A stretch of 64,000 bases of DNA from Phycisphaerales bacterium (GCA_022446885.1 JAKVBU010000010.1:37352-101351); one strand, 5' to 3'. Shown: positions 42,835 through 52,451, numbered from the stretch's first letter. Notes: a model not told the origin generated them from the letters alone. Program-made: numbers and translations.

Positions 42835-43967
42835 GAGATGCCTTTGAGTCGCATCTTGAGTTCTTCAGGTCTGGGCGTCGCCTCGAGCGCCACTCGATGG
42901 TGGATGAACTCGGCCTCGACGAGATTCACCAGCGACTGGGTGAAATCGACCATGCCTTCTTCGGTGCTCTTGCGAATCACTTCGAGCAACTCGCCTTCAC
43001 GTGCTTCAAGCACGTACTTCTGCACGATTGGTGTGCCCAGCAGAATCTCAACCGCCGGCACACGAGGGACATCCTTTCGCAACGTCTTGAGCAGCTTCTG
43101 GTAGACGATGGCCCGGATGTTGTAGGCCAGCAGTTTTCGAATCTGCGGCACTTCACCTTCATCGAACAGGTCGTAGATGCGGCCGAATGTCTGCCACGCG
43201 GACGAGGCGTGGATGGTGCCGAACACAAGGTGGCCCGTTTCGGCCGCCCGAATGGCCGCTTCAAACGTCTCCTTGTCTCGCATCTCGCCCACCAGCACCA
43301 CGTCAGGGTCTTCACGCACGAGTGCCCGCAGGGCTTCATTGAACGACAGGCAGTCGATGCCCACTTCCCGCTGGTTGATGGTCGACTTGACCTCGTTGAA
43401 GATGTACTCGATGGGATCTTCAATCGTGACGATGTGACATCGCTTGCGCTCATTGACGTGCTGCAGCATCGCCGCGATCGAGGTGCTCTTGCCACTGCCG
43501 GTGACGCCTGCGAACAGGATCAATCCGTTGGCGGCCATGGCGACGTCGCCCAGCACCTCAGGAACATGCAGATCATTGAACGTCTTGACGTCGGACGTGA
43601 TCAGACGGCAGGCGAAGGACACCTTGCCCCGAGACATGAACACGTTGACTCGGAATCGGCGGTCCTCGTCGTAGTCGTAGGCGATGTCCATCTGGCCACG
43701 ATGGGCAAAGATCTCATACTGCGACCCGTCGAGGATGTCGCGGACCATCTGGAAGGACTGCTGCCGTTCCACGATGGGCGCTTCCAGAGGCCGCAGCTCA
43801 CCCCGCACTCGAATCTTGGGAGGGGCGTCAGCTTTGATGTGCAAGTCCGAGGCGCCGTGCGTGATACAGGCTTTCAGATATTTGCGAAAGAGCGCTTCGC
43901 CGGCGCCCTCATCGGTCCCCTCGTCATGGTGAACGAGACGGGTCTCAAATTTCATATCCACTGACAC
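42831..43967 (-). CDS. pilT: Twitching-motility ATPase PilT
   Basis: A 378-residue hexameric ATPase of the PilT/GspE superfamily, which powers retraction of type IV pili. The N-terminal PAS-like region has GASDLHIKADAPPKIRVRGEL. Walker A is GVTGSGKST (154-162), the Asp box and Walker B DPDVVLVGEMRD, and the His box HLVFGTIHASSA. All are intact, in contrast to the next gene. It starts with GTG (GGAG 9 bases upstream), or with an internal ATG at 43955. It leads the operon with the GspE-like and CvpA-like genes and diverges from guaB. Confidence 0.92.
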   Translation of the reverse strand: MSVDMKFETRLVHHDEGTDEGAGEALFRKYLKACITHGASDLHIKADAPPKIRVRGELRPLEAPIVERQQSFQMVRDILDGSQYEIFAHRGQMDIAYDYDEDRRFRVNVFMSRGKVSFACRLITSDVKTFNDLHVPEVLGDVAMAANGLILFAGVTGSGKSTSIAAMLQHVNERKRCHIVTIEDPIEYIFNEVKSTINQREVGIDCLSFNEALRALVREDPDVVLVGEMRDKETFEAAIRAAETGHLVFGTIHASSAWQTFGRIYDLFDEGEVPQIRKLLAYNIRAIVYQKLLKTLRKDVPRVPAVEILLGTPIVQKYVLEAREGELLEVIRKSTEEGMVDFTQSLVNLVEAEFIHHRVALEATPRPEELKMRLKGIS

Positions 43968-44041
43968 GATCAGGCTCCTGCACCGTCAGGCGACAGCGAC
44001 CCATCGTAGCGGGCTTGAGGGCCTGTTGTTGGATGTCGATC

Positions 44042-44070
44042 TTGACAGATCCAGCTCTGGGCCGGATCAT
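44042..44070 (+). promoter_or_regulatory. Promoter of guaB, leaderless
   Basis: TTGACA at 44042-44047, a 17-base spacer, GATCAT at 44065-44070, then 6 bases and the ATG at 44077. It fixes 44077 as the start and is one of only two places with a perfect -35. Confidence 0.65.
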
Positions 44071-44076
44071 CTGCAG

Positions 44077-45561
44077 ATGGAGCCCCTCCACATCCCAGAA
44101 GGCATCACCTTCGACGACGTTCTGCTGGTCCCTCAACGCAGCGGTGTGACGCCGGACGCTACTGATACGAGCACGCGTCTGACTCGTCGAATCTCACTGA
44201 ACATTCCCTTGCTCTCGGCACCAATGGACACGGTGACTGAGGGCGATCTGGCTGTCGCACTGGCTCAGGAGGGGGGGCTCGGCGTCATTCACAAGAACCT
44301 CGACCCTGCATCTCAGGCTCGTGAGGTGAGCCGGGTCAAGCGTTGTGAGAATGGCATCATCACCGATCCGGTGACATTGAGCCCTTCAGATACTGTCGGG
44401 CACGCCACCGAGTTGATGGCGCAGCACGGCGTATCCGGGTTCCCGGTGACCATGGACGGCACGGGGCACGGGGTGGTAGCCGGCATTCTCACGCGACGTG
44501 ACATTTCATTCGTCGAGGCCGGATCCGCGTTTGTCGGCGACGTTATGACGAAGGACAACCTCGTGACGGCTTCACCGGGCATCGATTTGCAGGCAGCCGA
44601 GCAAGCCATGAATCGCGGCCGAGTTGAGAAGCTCTTGCTTCTTGATGATGGCGGTGCGTTGTCCGGGCTCATCACGATGCGTGACATCGAGAACGTCCGG
44701 CGGCATCCCATGGCCTGCCGCGACGAGCGAGGGCGACTGCGGGTGGGCGCTGCAGTGGGTGTACTCGACCCTGAACGTGTTGACGCGCTTGTGGCGGCCG
44801 AGGTGGACTGCATCACGGTCGATACGGCGCACGGGCACAGCGAGAACGTCATCAAGACGGTTCGTGACATCAAGTCAAGACATGACATCGACGTCATCGC
44901 CGGCAACATCGCCACAAGAGAGGCGGCCGCGGACCTCATTGAAGCAGGCGCCGACGCTGTGAAGGTTGGCATTGGGCCAGGTTCAATCTGTACGACGCGG
45001 ATCATCAGTGGAGTAGGCGTGCCTCAATTGAGTGCCATCGCCGACGTGTGTCTGGCCTGCAGCGAATCTGACGTCCCTGTGATCGCTGATGGCGGTGTGC
45101 GGCAGAGTGGTGACATCGCCAAAGCAATCGGCTTCGGCGCCGAATGTGTCATGCTCGGCTCGCTCTTTGCCGGGCTCGATGAGAGCCCGGGTGAGTTGAT
45201 CATTCATGGTGGTCGCCGATTCAAGGCCTATCGAGGCATGGGCAGCATCGGCGCCATGGGGCGAGGATCAGCCGACAGGTACGGCCAAGGCTCAATTCAG
45301 GACCGCGGCAAGTTTGTCCCTGAGGGCGTCGAGGGCCGCGTGCCATATCGAGGCACGCTGGCGGAATTCGTCTATCAGATGGTCGGCGGTCTTCGATCGG
45401 CCATGGGCTACTGTGGTTGCGGCACCATCTCCCAATTGCGTGAGCGTGCCCGTTTCGTGCGGGTCAGCGGCGCCGGATTGGTTGAGTCGCATGCCCACGA
45501 CATCCACATCACCAAGGAAGCGCCCAATTACTCCCTGGGCGCCGGGGCCAAGGGCGGCTGA
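44077..45561 (+). CDS. guaB: Inosine-5'-monophosphate dehydrogenase
   Basis: A 494-residue enzyme that oxidises IMP to XMP, the rate-limiting step of GMP synthesis. The active-site loop with the catalytic cysteine is [18 protein letters not shown], and [19 protein letters not shown] is the N-terminal barrel signature. Two CBS domains are inserted at about 95-205. The distal flap has RYGQGSIQ in place of the usual RYFQ, but the Tyr and Arg are present. The start at 44077 is preferred over the upstream TTG/ATG codons because of the promoter spacing. Confidence 0.95.
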   Translation: MEPLHIPEGITFDDVLLVPQRSGVTPDATDTSTRLTRRISLNIPLLSAPMDTVTEGDLAVALAQEGGLGVIHKNLDPASQAREVSRVKRCENGIITDPVTLSPSDTVGHATELMAQHGVSGFPVTMDGTGHGVVAGILTRRDISFVEAGSAFVGDVMTKDNLVTASPGIDLQAAEQAMNRGRVEKLLLLDDGGALSGLITMRDIENVRRHPMACRDERGRLRVGAAVGVLDPERVDALVAAEVDCITVDTAHGHSENVIKTVRDIKSRHDIDVIAGNIATREAAADLIEAGADAVKVGIGPGSICTTRIISGVGVPQLSAIADVCLACSESDVPVIADGGVRQSGDIAKAIGFGAECVMLGSLFAGLDESPGELIIHGGRRFKAYRGMGSIGAMGRGSADRYGQGSIQDRGKFVPEGVEGRVPYRGTLAEFVYQMVGGLRSAMGYCGCGTISQLRERARFVRVSGAGLVESHAHDIHITKEAPNYSLGAGAKGG

Positions 45562-45583
45562 CCAACGCCTGCTTCGGGGGGCC

Positions 45584-45589
45584 TATACT
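45584..45589 (+). promoter_or_regulatory. -10 box of the GTPase-arm operon
   Basis: TATACT, about 89 bases before the ATG at 45679, so the leader is about 83 bases long. The leader carries CTGCAG twice (about 45644 and 45660), able to pair as a hairpin, just before the Shine-Dalgarno GGAG. This contrasts with the leaderless starts elsewhere. Confidence 0.5.
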
Positions 45590-45678
45590 CAAATTGAATC
45601 GTCACCCCGTCTGATCTCCGGGGGCTGATCCAGTTGTAGATGACTGCAGGTGTTACCGGCTGCAGGGCGGAGTGAGCC

Positions 45679-46521
45679 ATGACCCAGGCATTTGAGTCGG
45701 GTGAGAACATGCGGCTGTTCGCAGGTGCAGGTCAGGCGCAGACAGACGCGGCCAGCCAATCGCTGACAGATTCAGGTTCACAGCCCCGAGATCGAGTTGT
45801 GATCCTCGGCCGCCGTGGTGCCGGAAAGACCGTCTATCTGGCCAGGCTCTACGAAGCGCTTTGGCAGAACCGCGAGGGGTTGCTGGCGCGAGCCATGGAT
45901 GGGCGAGCGCACCAGCGATTCATGGAGTTGGTGGCGATGATGGAGGCCGGGCAGTGGCCCGAGGCCACACTGGCCCAGTCCTGGAGCAATCTTGAGATTC
46001 GGTACGGGGCCCGCCAGTGGATGCTCTGGGCGCTTGACTATCCCGGCGAAGTGTTTCGTAGGGCATTCGTTGAGAACGCCCAAGATGAGGCCGCCACCGC
46101 GTTGCGGACCCACGTAGACAAGGCCGCCGCAGTCCTTGTGCTGGTGGATCCCGTCACCGCTGCCCGCGGCGGCGTCGAGGCCACGGTGGACGCGGAGTTT
46201 GGGCTTTCGGCGGCCTTGCGGCGTGTACACACAGCAGCTGGCAGCCAAGAGGTTCCAGTTGCGCTGGTGCTCACCAAGTGCGACATTGCCTTGGGGCACA
46301 TTCGTGAGGTAGGGACGGCCCGCGCCTTCGTCGATCATCATCTGCCCGGACTTGTTAGAGACGGCGGCGATTTTCGGGTGTTTGCCGCTTCAGCCGTGCG
46401 GTCGCGACCGGATGCCTTGGGGCAGTTGAGGCCGGCCACAGACAAAGACCCCTTGGGCATTGTCGAGCCGCTGCAGTGGTGCCTGAAACGACTGGCCCGT
46501 GGTGATGGAGGGGACGCGTGA
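45679..46521 (+). CDS. P-loop GTPase of a membrane conflict-like cluster
   Basis: A 280-residue protein. An unstructured N-terminus of about 37 residues is followed by a GTPase-like core: Walker A GRRGAGKT (44-51), a Walker B/switch-II-like LDYPGE (119-124) and the guanine-specificity motif TKCD (199-202). LVLVDPV supplies the strand before. It resembles the stand-alone GTPases (DO-GTPase2-like) described in NTP-dependent conflict systems, a resemblance I judge from memory. It has GGAG before the ATG and overlaps the next gene as GTGA, so it is coupled to the GAP1-like gene. Confidence 0.72.
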   Translation: MTQAFESGENMRLFAGAGQAQTDAASQSLTDSGSQPRDRVVILGRRGAGKTVYLARLYEALWQNREGLLARAMDGRAHQRFMELVAMMEAGQWPEATLAQSWSNLEIRYGARQWMLWALDYPGEVFRRAFVENAQDEAATALRTHVDKAAAVLVLVDPVTAARGGVEATVDAEFGLSAALRRVHTAAGSQEVPVALVLTKCDIALGHIREVGTARAFVDHHLPGLVRDGGDFRVFAASAVRSRPDALGQLRPATDKDPLGIVEPLQWCLKRLARGDGGDA

Positions 46522-48632
46522 GCCAGGGGATGGTTGTTGATGTGCATGTGTTCGGCTCGCGCTCGGGATACAGCGTGCTGGCGGCATCGCCTGGTGTTTC
46601 CGAGCGTGAATCAGCGGCGCTTGATCCAATGGCCTGTGGGGTTGCTGAATTGGGCCCTTCCGCGGAAGACGTGGCCAAGGCGCCGGCGCTGTTGGTGCGT
46701 ACCGTGCCCGGTGGCCGGATCGCCATGACCCGCTGGTTTCCAGGCGAAGCAGACGACTCCGGTAGACCCACGTTGGAATTGCGAACCATGCTGTTCTCGC
46801 CGGATGACTGGGGGCGATCTGGTCGAAATGCCCTCCGTCATCTGGCCGGTGATCATGCCATCTGGAGGGACAAGGCCTTTGCTGATGGCGAAGTGATCAC
46901 GCTGACGCCACCTGAGCAACCCGGCCCCATGTCTGGAGACGGTGCTCGGCTCTTGGCTGATCTGGTGGGCCCCGGCGATGGGCTCAGGCTGATCGATTCC
47001 GACTCGATGCGGGCCGCCCTCATCATGTTGGTGGAGTACATGCAACCCTCCGAGGCGTCGCAGCTGCAGTGGGGGCTGGGCCTGTCGCAGCCGGGGCGTG
47101 ATCTGGACATTATGACGCTGACCCGAGGCGGTGTGATCGCAACGCTCGATCACCCATGGAATCGCGTCGATCTGCGTGACTGGAAGAGTGGGCTGCTGCC
47201 CTACCTCACCAAGAGGCCTGATGCGACCATGCAGATGGAGGCAGAGCCGGTCGAGGCCTCTGGGCTTGCCGCAGCAGTCGCAAACGCCCCACCGTGGGAG
47301 GCAAGGCGCCGCACCCGCAGCGCCGCACCGATCATTGCTGCCCTGTGCGCTGTGGTGGTGATTGCGGTGGTGCTTTGGATGACAAGTGATCGAAGCGAAA
47401 CCGACGGGGCGTCAGGTGGAGGCGAGCAGGGCTCCACTACCGTTGACACAGATGCGAAGGATGAGACCGCTGACGCACCTTCAGAGCAGCAGTCTCAGGC
47501 CCCCGTTGAAGGTGGCGAGCAACAACCTGATCACGCGCCACCACCGCAGGGGCTCCCGGTCATTGTGCCGCTTCCCACTGATGAGGCACCGCCGCAAGAA
47601 GCGCAGGCGCATGAATCGGGTGCCTCCCAAGAGGGAGGGGCAGAGCAGGCTTCACCGGAGGCTGACGCGCCAGCTCAGGGCCAACCCGAGCCCAGTCCAC
47701 CATTGCAAGGGGAACAGACTGAGGACCCAAAGTCCAGTGAGGCGGCAGGGTCTGAGACGCCCGGGGGTGAAGGGCTAGCCGGTGAAGGGCAGGCCGGCGA
47801 TGGGCAAGCTGATGAAGGGCAAGCTGATGAAGGGCAAGCTGATGAAGGGCAGGCCGGCGACGCCGCTGCATCAGACTCTAGTCAGGCAGGCTCCAGTCAG
47901 GCAGGCGAGCCAGAGGCGCCCGTGTTGGAGCCCGGCGACAGTGATTCGCCAGGATCAGAGCCGCAGATGGATCCTGATGCGACGCAGATCGATGATCCAG
48001 TCAAGGCGCTCAAATTGGTCGAGTCTCTCCATGCTCGCTTGATGGCGTTCTCTCCCGATGATCTGTTCAGTGATCTGGCCAAGCGAACGCAGAGATACAA
48101 CAAGCACATCGAGCCCGACGCCCAGGTTCAATCGCTCATCGACACACTCTGTGAGCGGGTTCGTGATCGGGCCCACCTGAGTGAAGTCGAGTCGCTCTGG
48201 TTGGAACCGCAGTTTCTTGAGCGATATTGGGGGCCGGACGTCACCCGTCGCTGGAAGAACTCGCATCCGGTAGCCAGGGTCAATCAGGCCACGAAGCAAG
48301 AGGTCATGGCGGAGGCCAGAGAGCGGGCCAAGACAATCGGCCTCTATCTGAAGGCCCTGAAACTGGCCATCGAGATTGAGCGTCATCTGGGAAGGAGCAG
48401 CCACATTGCAAAGGCAACGCAGGCTTCTCGGGCGGATTGGTTCAACAGCCACGCCAGATATTGTCTGGCGCCGGGCGAGGCCGAGTTGTCGCCCAAGATT
48501 TGGCAGCAGTGGACGTTGGGGGGCTCCAGAGCGACGGCGAAACTGCAGGACATGGAGCGGCAGTTGGCCAAATCACGCAAGATTCTCGTAGATTGGATCG
48601 AGCGGGAGGACGGACATGGGACGGTTCCCTGA
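46518..48632 (+). CDS. Membrane protein with GAP1-N-like N-terminus
   Basis: A 704-residue protein. The first about 250 residues resemble the GAP1-N domain (GTPase-associated protein 1) of conflict systems: FGSRSGYSVLAASPGV, then a segment IAMTRWFPGEADDSGRPTLE with the GRP that precedes the strand core. One membrane helix lies at about 270-292 (APIIAALCAVVVIAVVLW). Residues about 295-490 are low-complexity, acidic/Gln/Pro-rich with tandem repeats. The last about 210 residues are helical. The GTG start overlaps the GTPase stop, and the stop overlaps the vWA gene by 17 bases. It is likely the GTPase's effector or regulator. Confidence 0.68.
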   Translation: MSQGMVVDVHVFGSRSGYSVLAASPGVSERESAALDPMACGVAELGPSAEDVAKAPALLVRTVPGGRIAMTRWFPGEADDSGRPTLELRTMLFSPDDWGRSGRNALRHLAGDHAIWRDKAFADGEVITLTPPEQPGPMSGDGARLLADLVGPGDGLRLIDSDSMRAALIMLVEYMQPSEASQLQWGLGLSQPGRDLDIMTLTRGGVIATLDHPWNRVDLRDWKSGLLPYLTKRPDATMQMEAEPVEASGLAAAVANAPPWEARRRTRSAAPIIAALCAVVVIAVVLWMTSDRSETDGASGGGEQGSTTVDTDAKDETADAPSEQQSQAPVEGGEQQPDHAPPPQGLPVIVPLPTDEAPPQEAQAHESGASQEGGAEQASPEADAPAQGQPEPSPPLQGEQTEDPKSSEAAGSETPGGEGLAGEGQAGDGQADEGQADEGQADEGQAGDAAASDSSQAGSSQAGEPEAPVLEPGDSDSPGSEPQMDPDATQIDDPVKALKLVESLHARLMAFSPDDLFSDLAKRTQRYNKHIEPDAQVQSLIDTLCERVRDRAHLSEVESLWLEPQFLERYWGPDVTRRWKNSHPVARVNQATKQEVMAEARERAKTIGLYLKALKLAIEIERHLGRSSHIAKATQASRADWFNSHARYCLAPGEAELSPKIWQQWTLGGSRATAKLQDMERQLAKSRKILVDWIEREDGHGTVP
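47806..47850 (+). repeat. Three perfect 15-base tandem repeats within the GAP1-like gene
   Basis: Unit AAGCTGATGAAGGGC, three copies at 47806, 47821 and 47836, encoding the peptide repeat QADEG. Imperfect copies flank it on both sides. It lies in the disordered linker after the membrane helix. The repeat number could vary between strains. Confidence 0.75.
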
Positions 48633-50805
48633 GGTAGCAAACAGCGGCGCGTTTCCCGGCACGATCAAGTACGGCTTGGTTGTCATGTCACTCTTCCTCG
48701 GTCATCTGGCCGGTTGCGAGAGTGCCAAGAAGGCGGCCAAGCTGACGCCCCAGCCGGAGGAAGAGCGTCTCATCGCTCGTGTTGAGACAGAGCGGCTGGG
48801 CCCTCTGCCCGAGGAGGTGCTGGCCCAGAGCCGGCGGACCGTGCCCGCTGTCGATGCGCCGCTGAACCCGAGCAGTGCTTCTCAAGCCACTGGCGGTGGG
48901 GGAACTGCAGCAGGCGTTGGCCGTGCAGGCGCTGGAACTGCCGGTGGCAATGCTGGGACGGGGCAATCGCAACAGCAAGGACAGGGCCAACAGCAAGGGC
49001 AGGGGCAACAGCAAGGGCAGGGGCAACAGCAAGGGCAGGCGTCAGCAGCCAGTTCATCGGCTTCCGGGCAGTGCGCTTCGTGTGCGCTCACATCACCCTC
49101 GGCCAGTTGCAGTCAGTGTTCAGGCGGTGGGAGCGCATCGGGGGGGCAGCAAAGCGCTTCATCATCTTCGTCATCATCAACCAGCGCTTCATCATCACAG
49201 GGCGGTCAATCGGGGGCCACGGGAGCGACCTCCAGCGGCGCGCCCTCAGGCGATCCTGCTTCGGCAGCGCCCGATGGTGGCAAGCGTGGATCGCAGCCGC
49301 CAACGCCTTCAACAGCATCCGGTGTGGCAGCGCCCACGCAGCCTGCGGCATATGGCGAGGGCACTGGCGGTGCTCAGGCAGGGGGTGATCCTGGATGGGC
49401 GACGCTGCCGACTGCTGGCGGGCAGCAGGGGAGCGCGGCCGGGGCAGATACGCCAATCGGTGATGGCGGCGGCACCGGCCATGGCGATGGCACAGGCGGT
49501 GGTGGAGGTGGCCAGGGTGTGGTCGGTGATCCCGCCGAGTCTTCAACCAGCGGTGCAATCGATCCGGATGCCCCGCAAGAGGCCTCCGGAGACACCAGCG
49601 CTGCATCAGGTGAACGACAAGGTGAGGAACGTGAGCGTCCTCATCAACCCCCCGCAGATATGGACCCTTCGGCCGAAGATTCCCACAGGGTCAATCAGCG
49701 GACGATTGGTGGGATCTCATTTCCTGTACACACGAATCCAGCGAGAGAGCGGCCCAAACTCGATCCGTCTCTGCTGGAACAAGAAGCACCGGCAAGCGAT
49801 GTACCTGTCATCCCACCTACGATCGAGCAGTTGAGGGGGACCTGGCGACAGGTTCGGCCAGAGTCGTCGATGGACAACACGTCCGATTTTGCGCCTGGTG
49901 GGGCGCAGGTTCGCTATCTCGGCATCGATCCCGCTCGCCGCACGCTGTTGGCCGTCACCGCTTGGGGGGATCCACCCAGCCTCGTTCTGGCAGGTGAATT
50001 GGAAGCGGGGTTCCGTGAAACCGGACTGGTGTCGCTGCGAATTCAGGACTCGCTCGAAGGCGGGCGATTCCCCAACTTGGGACCCACATTGCCTAGCGGA
50101 CTCGGCCGCTATGTGGTGCCTCAAGGCACTGCCCACGAGTTGTCATGGTCGATCAATGGCGGGAAGTTGCATCTGGGGGATCGGGTGTACGAGCCTTGCA
50201 CGCCCGATCAATTGCAGCAGTTGCTGGCCGATCAGGGTGGCGGACTTGATGTCGGCGAAGTTGAGGCAGTGCAGGCCGATGTGCCGGTGGAGGCCCAAGG
50301 TGCAGGCAGTGTCGACTTCTTCGGGCTCAAGGCGACGGGGCGGTGGTTCTGTTACATCGTGGACATCTCCGGGTCGATGGCCAATCACGGCAAGATTGAT
50401 CGGCTCAAAGAGGAGCTGGCCAGATCACTGAGACAGCTGCCCTCAGACGCCAATTTCTTTGTGCTGTTCTTCTCCGGTGGTCATCAGGCGTTGCAGCAGG
50501 ACTGGCTGTCGGCAACCCGAGCCTCGGGCTTTGCCACCAAGGCGGCGGGGGTAGGCATTGGCGGCGGTACGGATCCACGCGGCGCCTTTCAGTACGCACT
50601 GACCCAACTCAATCCCAAGCCAGATGCCATCTTCTTCATGACCGATGGCCAGATTCCCGGCGATACCCAGAGTGTGATCGCTCGTCTGAATGCGCAGAAT
50701 CCGCGAGTGCGCATTCACACGGTTGCGTTCGGCCGTGATGCCCGTGGGGCTGCGTTGTCGCAAATCGCAGCCAGTAACGGTGGGCAGCACCGTGACGTGC
50801 CCTGA
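48616..50805 (+). CDS. Lipoprotein with von Willebrand A domain
   Basis: A 729-residue exported protein. A membrane-entry stretch ends in HLAGCESAKK, with Cys34 as the lipidation site. Residues about 80-330 are low-complexity (Gly, Gln, Ser, Ala), including QQGQG repeats. A middle beta-rich domain covers about 395-545. The C-terminal von Willebrand A domain starts near 575 and has the metal-site motif DISGSM (583-588) and later GIGGGTDP and FFMTDGQIPGD, so the MIDAS looks complete. vWA domains mediate metal-dependent protein contacts. GGAGG precedes the ATG by 6 bases. It is the last gene of the plus arm and converges on the stator arm, leaving 6 bases between. Confidence 0.82.
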   Translation: MGRFPEVANSGAFPGTIKYGLVVMSLFLGHLAGCESAKKAAKLTPQPEEERLIARVETERLGPLPEEVLAQSRRTVPAVDAPLNPSSASQATGGGGTAAGVGRAGAGTAGGNAGTGQSQQQGQGQQQGQGQQQGQGQQQGQASAASSSASGQCASCALTSPSASCSQCSGGGSASGGQQSASSSSSSSTSASSSQGGQSGATGATSSGAPSGDPASAAPDGGKRGSQPPTPSTASGVAAPTQPAAYGEGTGGAQAGGDPGWATLPTAGGQQGSAAGADTPIGDGGGTGHGDGTGGGGGGQGVVGDPAESSTSGAIDPDAPQEASGDTSAASGERQGEERERPHQPPADMDPSAEDSHRVNQRTIGGISFPVHTNPARERPKLDPSLLEQEAPASDVPVIPPTIEQLRGTWRQVRPESSMDNTSDFAPGGAQVRYLGIDPARRTLLAVTAWGDPPSLVLAGELEAGFRETGLVSLRIQDSLEGGRFPNLGPTLPSGLGRYVVPQGTAHELSWSINGGKLHLGDRVYEPCTPDQLQQLLADQGGGLDVGEVEAVQADVPVEAQGAGSVDFFGLKATGRWFCYIVDISGSMANHGKIDRLKEELARSLRQLPSDANFFVLFFSGGHQALQQDWLSATRASGFATKAAGVGIGGGTDPRGAFQYALTQLNPKPDAIFFMTDGQIPGDTQSVIARLNAQNPRVRIHTVAFGRDARGAALSQIAASNGGQHRDVP
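48961..49039 (+). repeat. Tandem 18-base repeats coding QQGQG
   Basis: Four to five near-perfect copies of a unit close to CAACAGCAAGGGCAGGGG encode QQGQGQQQGQG in the vWA lipoprotein linker. It is protein-coding repetition, not a CRISPR. Confidence 0.7.
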
Positions 50806-50811
50806 CTTGGT

Positions 50812-51693
50812 TCACTGAGCCGAGGCAGTGCCGCTTCGGATTCGATCGTGGAAGATCAGGTCGTCGCCTATCGTCACAGGTGCCACGTCGTAGGGCACAC
50901 GTCTCTGGAGCACAGCGCTGCGAACCGGCGACCATGTGTCGAACGAGTCAGGGTCCACCTTGATTGATGCGACATGGGTCTTGGGATCAAGCACCCGCAA
51001 GGCAACGCGTATTCGGGCAGCAGCATCCGGCTGAGACAGGTCTATCCCGCCGTCGACAAGCAGTTTGACCAACCGTTCCAGATCCTGCCCTCCGGCTCGC
51101 CAGCAGGGCTCATGTTCGATCCAACTGCTTGCGTCTGCGTCCACGGCCTCTGTGTTCCACGTTGTCCAGAAGGTGCACCGTTCAGCCTGTGGATTGCGCA
51201 ATCTTGACCAGCCTCGCCAGTCGTTGATGATGTACAGCCGATCGTGCTTCACGACGAGCTGCGCAGGTATGCGGCCGGCGACAGCCCGCCGCCTTGGCAA
51301 ACGCATCTCGACTGTGCGTCGGTCCTGTTCTGCTTGAATCTGGGCCTGCAAGGACTCGATCTCATGCTCTACATCGACGCCGGTGTCCTCGCTACCGGGG
51401 TCAGGCAGGGCGACTCGGGCGAGTGCCTCCTCAAGATCGGCGATCTGGGCCCGGGCCGAATGTATCTGGGCCCCCAACTCCTGTGGATCAATGTCGGGGG
51501 CATCCAGCACCGGCGCGACAGCAGGCTCGGGCAGCGGAATCGGTGAGGGTACATGTACGGGCGTATCGGCTCGTGCGCGGGCCAGCACTGCGGCGATCAC
51601 TGCGACAAACACCAACAGACCGAAGATGTTGCAGATGGTGTCGAGCAGCAAGTCAAGTGAGCCAGGGTCGTCTTGTTGGCGTCGGCGGCTCAT
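50812..51693 (-). CDS. Stator-like single-span protein with LDLLLDTICN motif
   Basis: A 293-residue protein. One membrane helix lies near the N-terminus, entered by SLDLLLDTICNIFGLL, with acidic residues at the membrane edge as in ExbD/MotB-type stator subunits. A coiled-coil follows (about 85-140), then a periplasmic domain with WRGWSRLRNP and a strand-rich C-terminus. I assign it as an ExbD/MotB-like partner by topology, not by a strong motif. It is the last gene of the minus arm. Its ATG overlaps the stop of the upstream stator-like gene. Confidence 0.6.
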   Translation of the reverse strand: MSRRRQQDDPGSLDLLLDTICNIFGLLVFVAVIAAVLARARADTPVHVPSPIPLPEPAVAPVLDAPDIDPQELGAQIHSARAQIADLEEALARVALPDPGSEDTGVDVEHEIESLQAQIQAEQDRRTVEMRLPRRRAVAGRIPAQLVVKHDRLYIINDWRGWSRLRNPQAERCTFWTTWNTEAVDADASSWIEHEPCWRAGGQDLERLVKLLVDGGIDLSQPDAAARIRVALRVLDPKTHVASIKVDPDSFDTWSPVRSAVLQRRVPYDVAPVTIGDDLIFHDRIRSGTASAQ

Positions 51694-52451
51694 GGTGAAG
51701 CCTCTGGGGTGCCCGGAAGCAGCCCGCTGGTGGACCAAGACTCAGCGATCAAGTCCAGCCCGAAGCCGATGCCGTCATCTGTGAATCTCGGAAGCGACCG
51801 TTGCACATTGTTCCACGCTGCCAACCCCGAGGGGCGAACCACGAACACCAGTTTGAGTCGATCTCGCTCGGGGTGCTTGTCAATCCAATCGAGCACGAAG
51901 GTGGCCAGCGTGGCTGGATCAGAAGCGGTGAACGCGATGGGCGCATCTTCGTCGGCGCCTGTGCCAAGTACCGCACGGGCGCCGCCCAGTTCAATGATCA
52001 GGGGCACGAGATCGGCGTCGGCCTTGTCCAGCAGATAGGTCACACGCCGCTTGGACCTGATGGATTCCAGTTCGGCCTTGAGGGCTGTTGCCCGCCGTGA
52101 CCGAGCGGCCCGTAGTGCGGCCTCGCCGTCGAGTTGGGCATCGGTTCGAGCGCGTTGGGCACCTTCCAGTGCATCCATGAGCTCGATCTGCAGCAACTCG
52201 ATGCGGTCCTCCATGGCAAGCAACTCCAGGGCGAGCGCTGTGACGTCCTCGGTCTCTTCAATCTGTGGCAGGGCCGGATCAGTTTCAGCCGGGAGCGGAT
52301 CTTGGGTCACGACTGGCAACAGCGCGGCGGCTTCACGCCCCGTGATGAGCAACAGCACGAGGATGATGAGCAGTGTCACGCCGATGGTGGACACCATCAC
52401 ATCTTGAAAAGAGAAGAGACTCACCGGCGCTGATCTCGAACCACGTCGCAT
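51690..52451 (-). CDS. ExbD/MotB-like single-span protein
   Basis: A 253-residue protein with a short basic N-terminus, then SFQDVMVSTIGVTLLIILVL: a membrane helix whose start carries an aspartate (Asp17), the position used for ion conduction in ExbD/MotB. A coiled-coil (about 70-125, rich in Glu, Leu and Arg) is followed by a periplasmic alpha/beta domain (FVLDWIDKHPERDRLKLVFVV), as in OmpA-like or ExbD C-terminal domains. It overlaps the MotA-like gene by TGATG, so the two are coupled and probably form one channel. Confidence 0.65.
   Translation of the reverse strand: MRRGSRSAPVSLFSFQDVMVSTIGVTLLIILVLLLITGREAAALLPVVTQDPLPAETDPALPQIEETEDVTALALELLAMEDRIELLQIELMDALEGAQRARTDAQLDGEAALRAARSRRATALKAELESIRSKRRVTYLLDKADADLVPLIIELGGARAVLGTGADEDAPIAFTASDPATLATFVLDWIDKHPERDRLKLVFVVRPSGLAAWNNVQRSLPRFTDDGIGFGLDLIAESWSTSGLLPGTPEASP

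Noticed and set aside
42897..43964. 355-codon plus-strand frame opposite pilT
   Set aside because: It is a shadow. pilT has intact motifs, and this frame is His/Val-rich with none.
47806..47850. 15-base tandem repeats as iteron-like sites
   Set aside because: They lie in an intact coding frame and encode a peptide repeat. No replication gene is near.
48961..49039. Short tandem repeats looking like a CRISPR array
   Set aside because: They are in-frame coding repeats (QQGQG) with no spacers and no cas genes.
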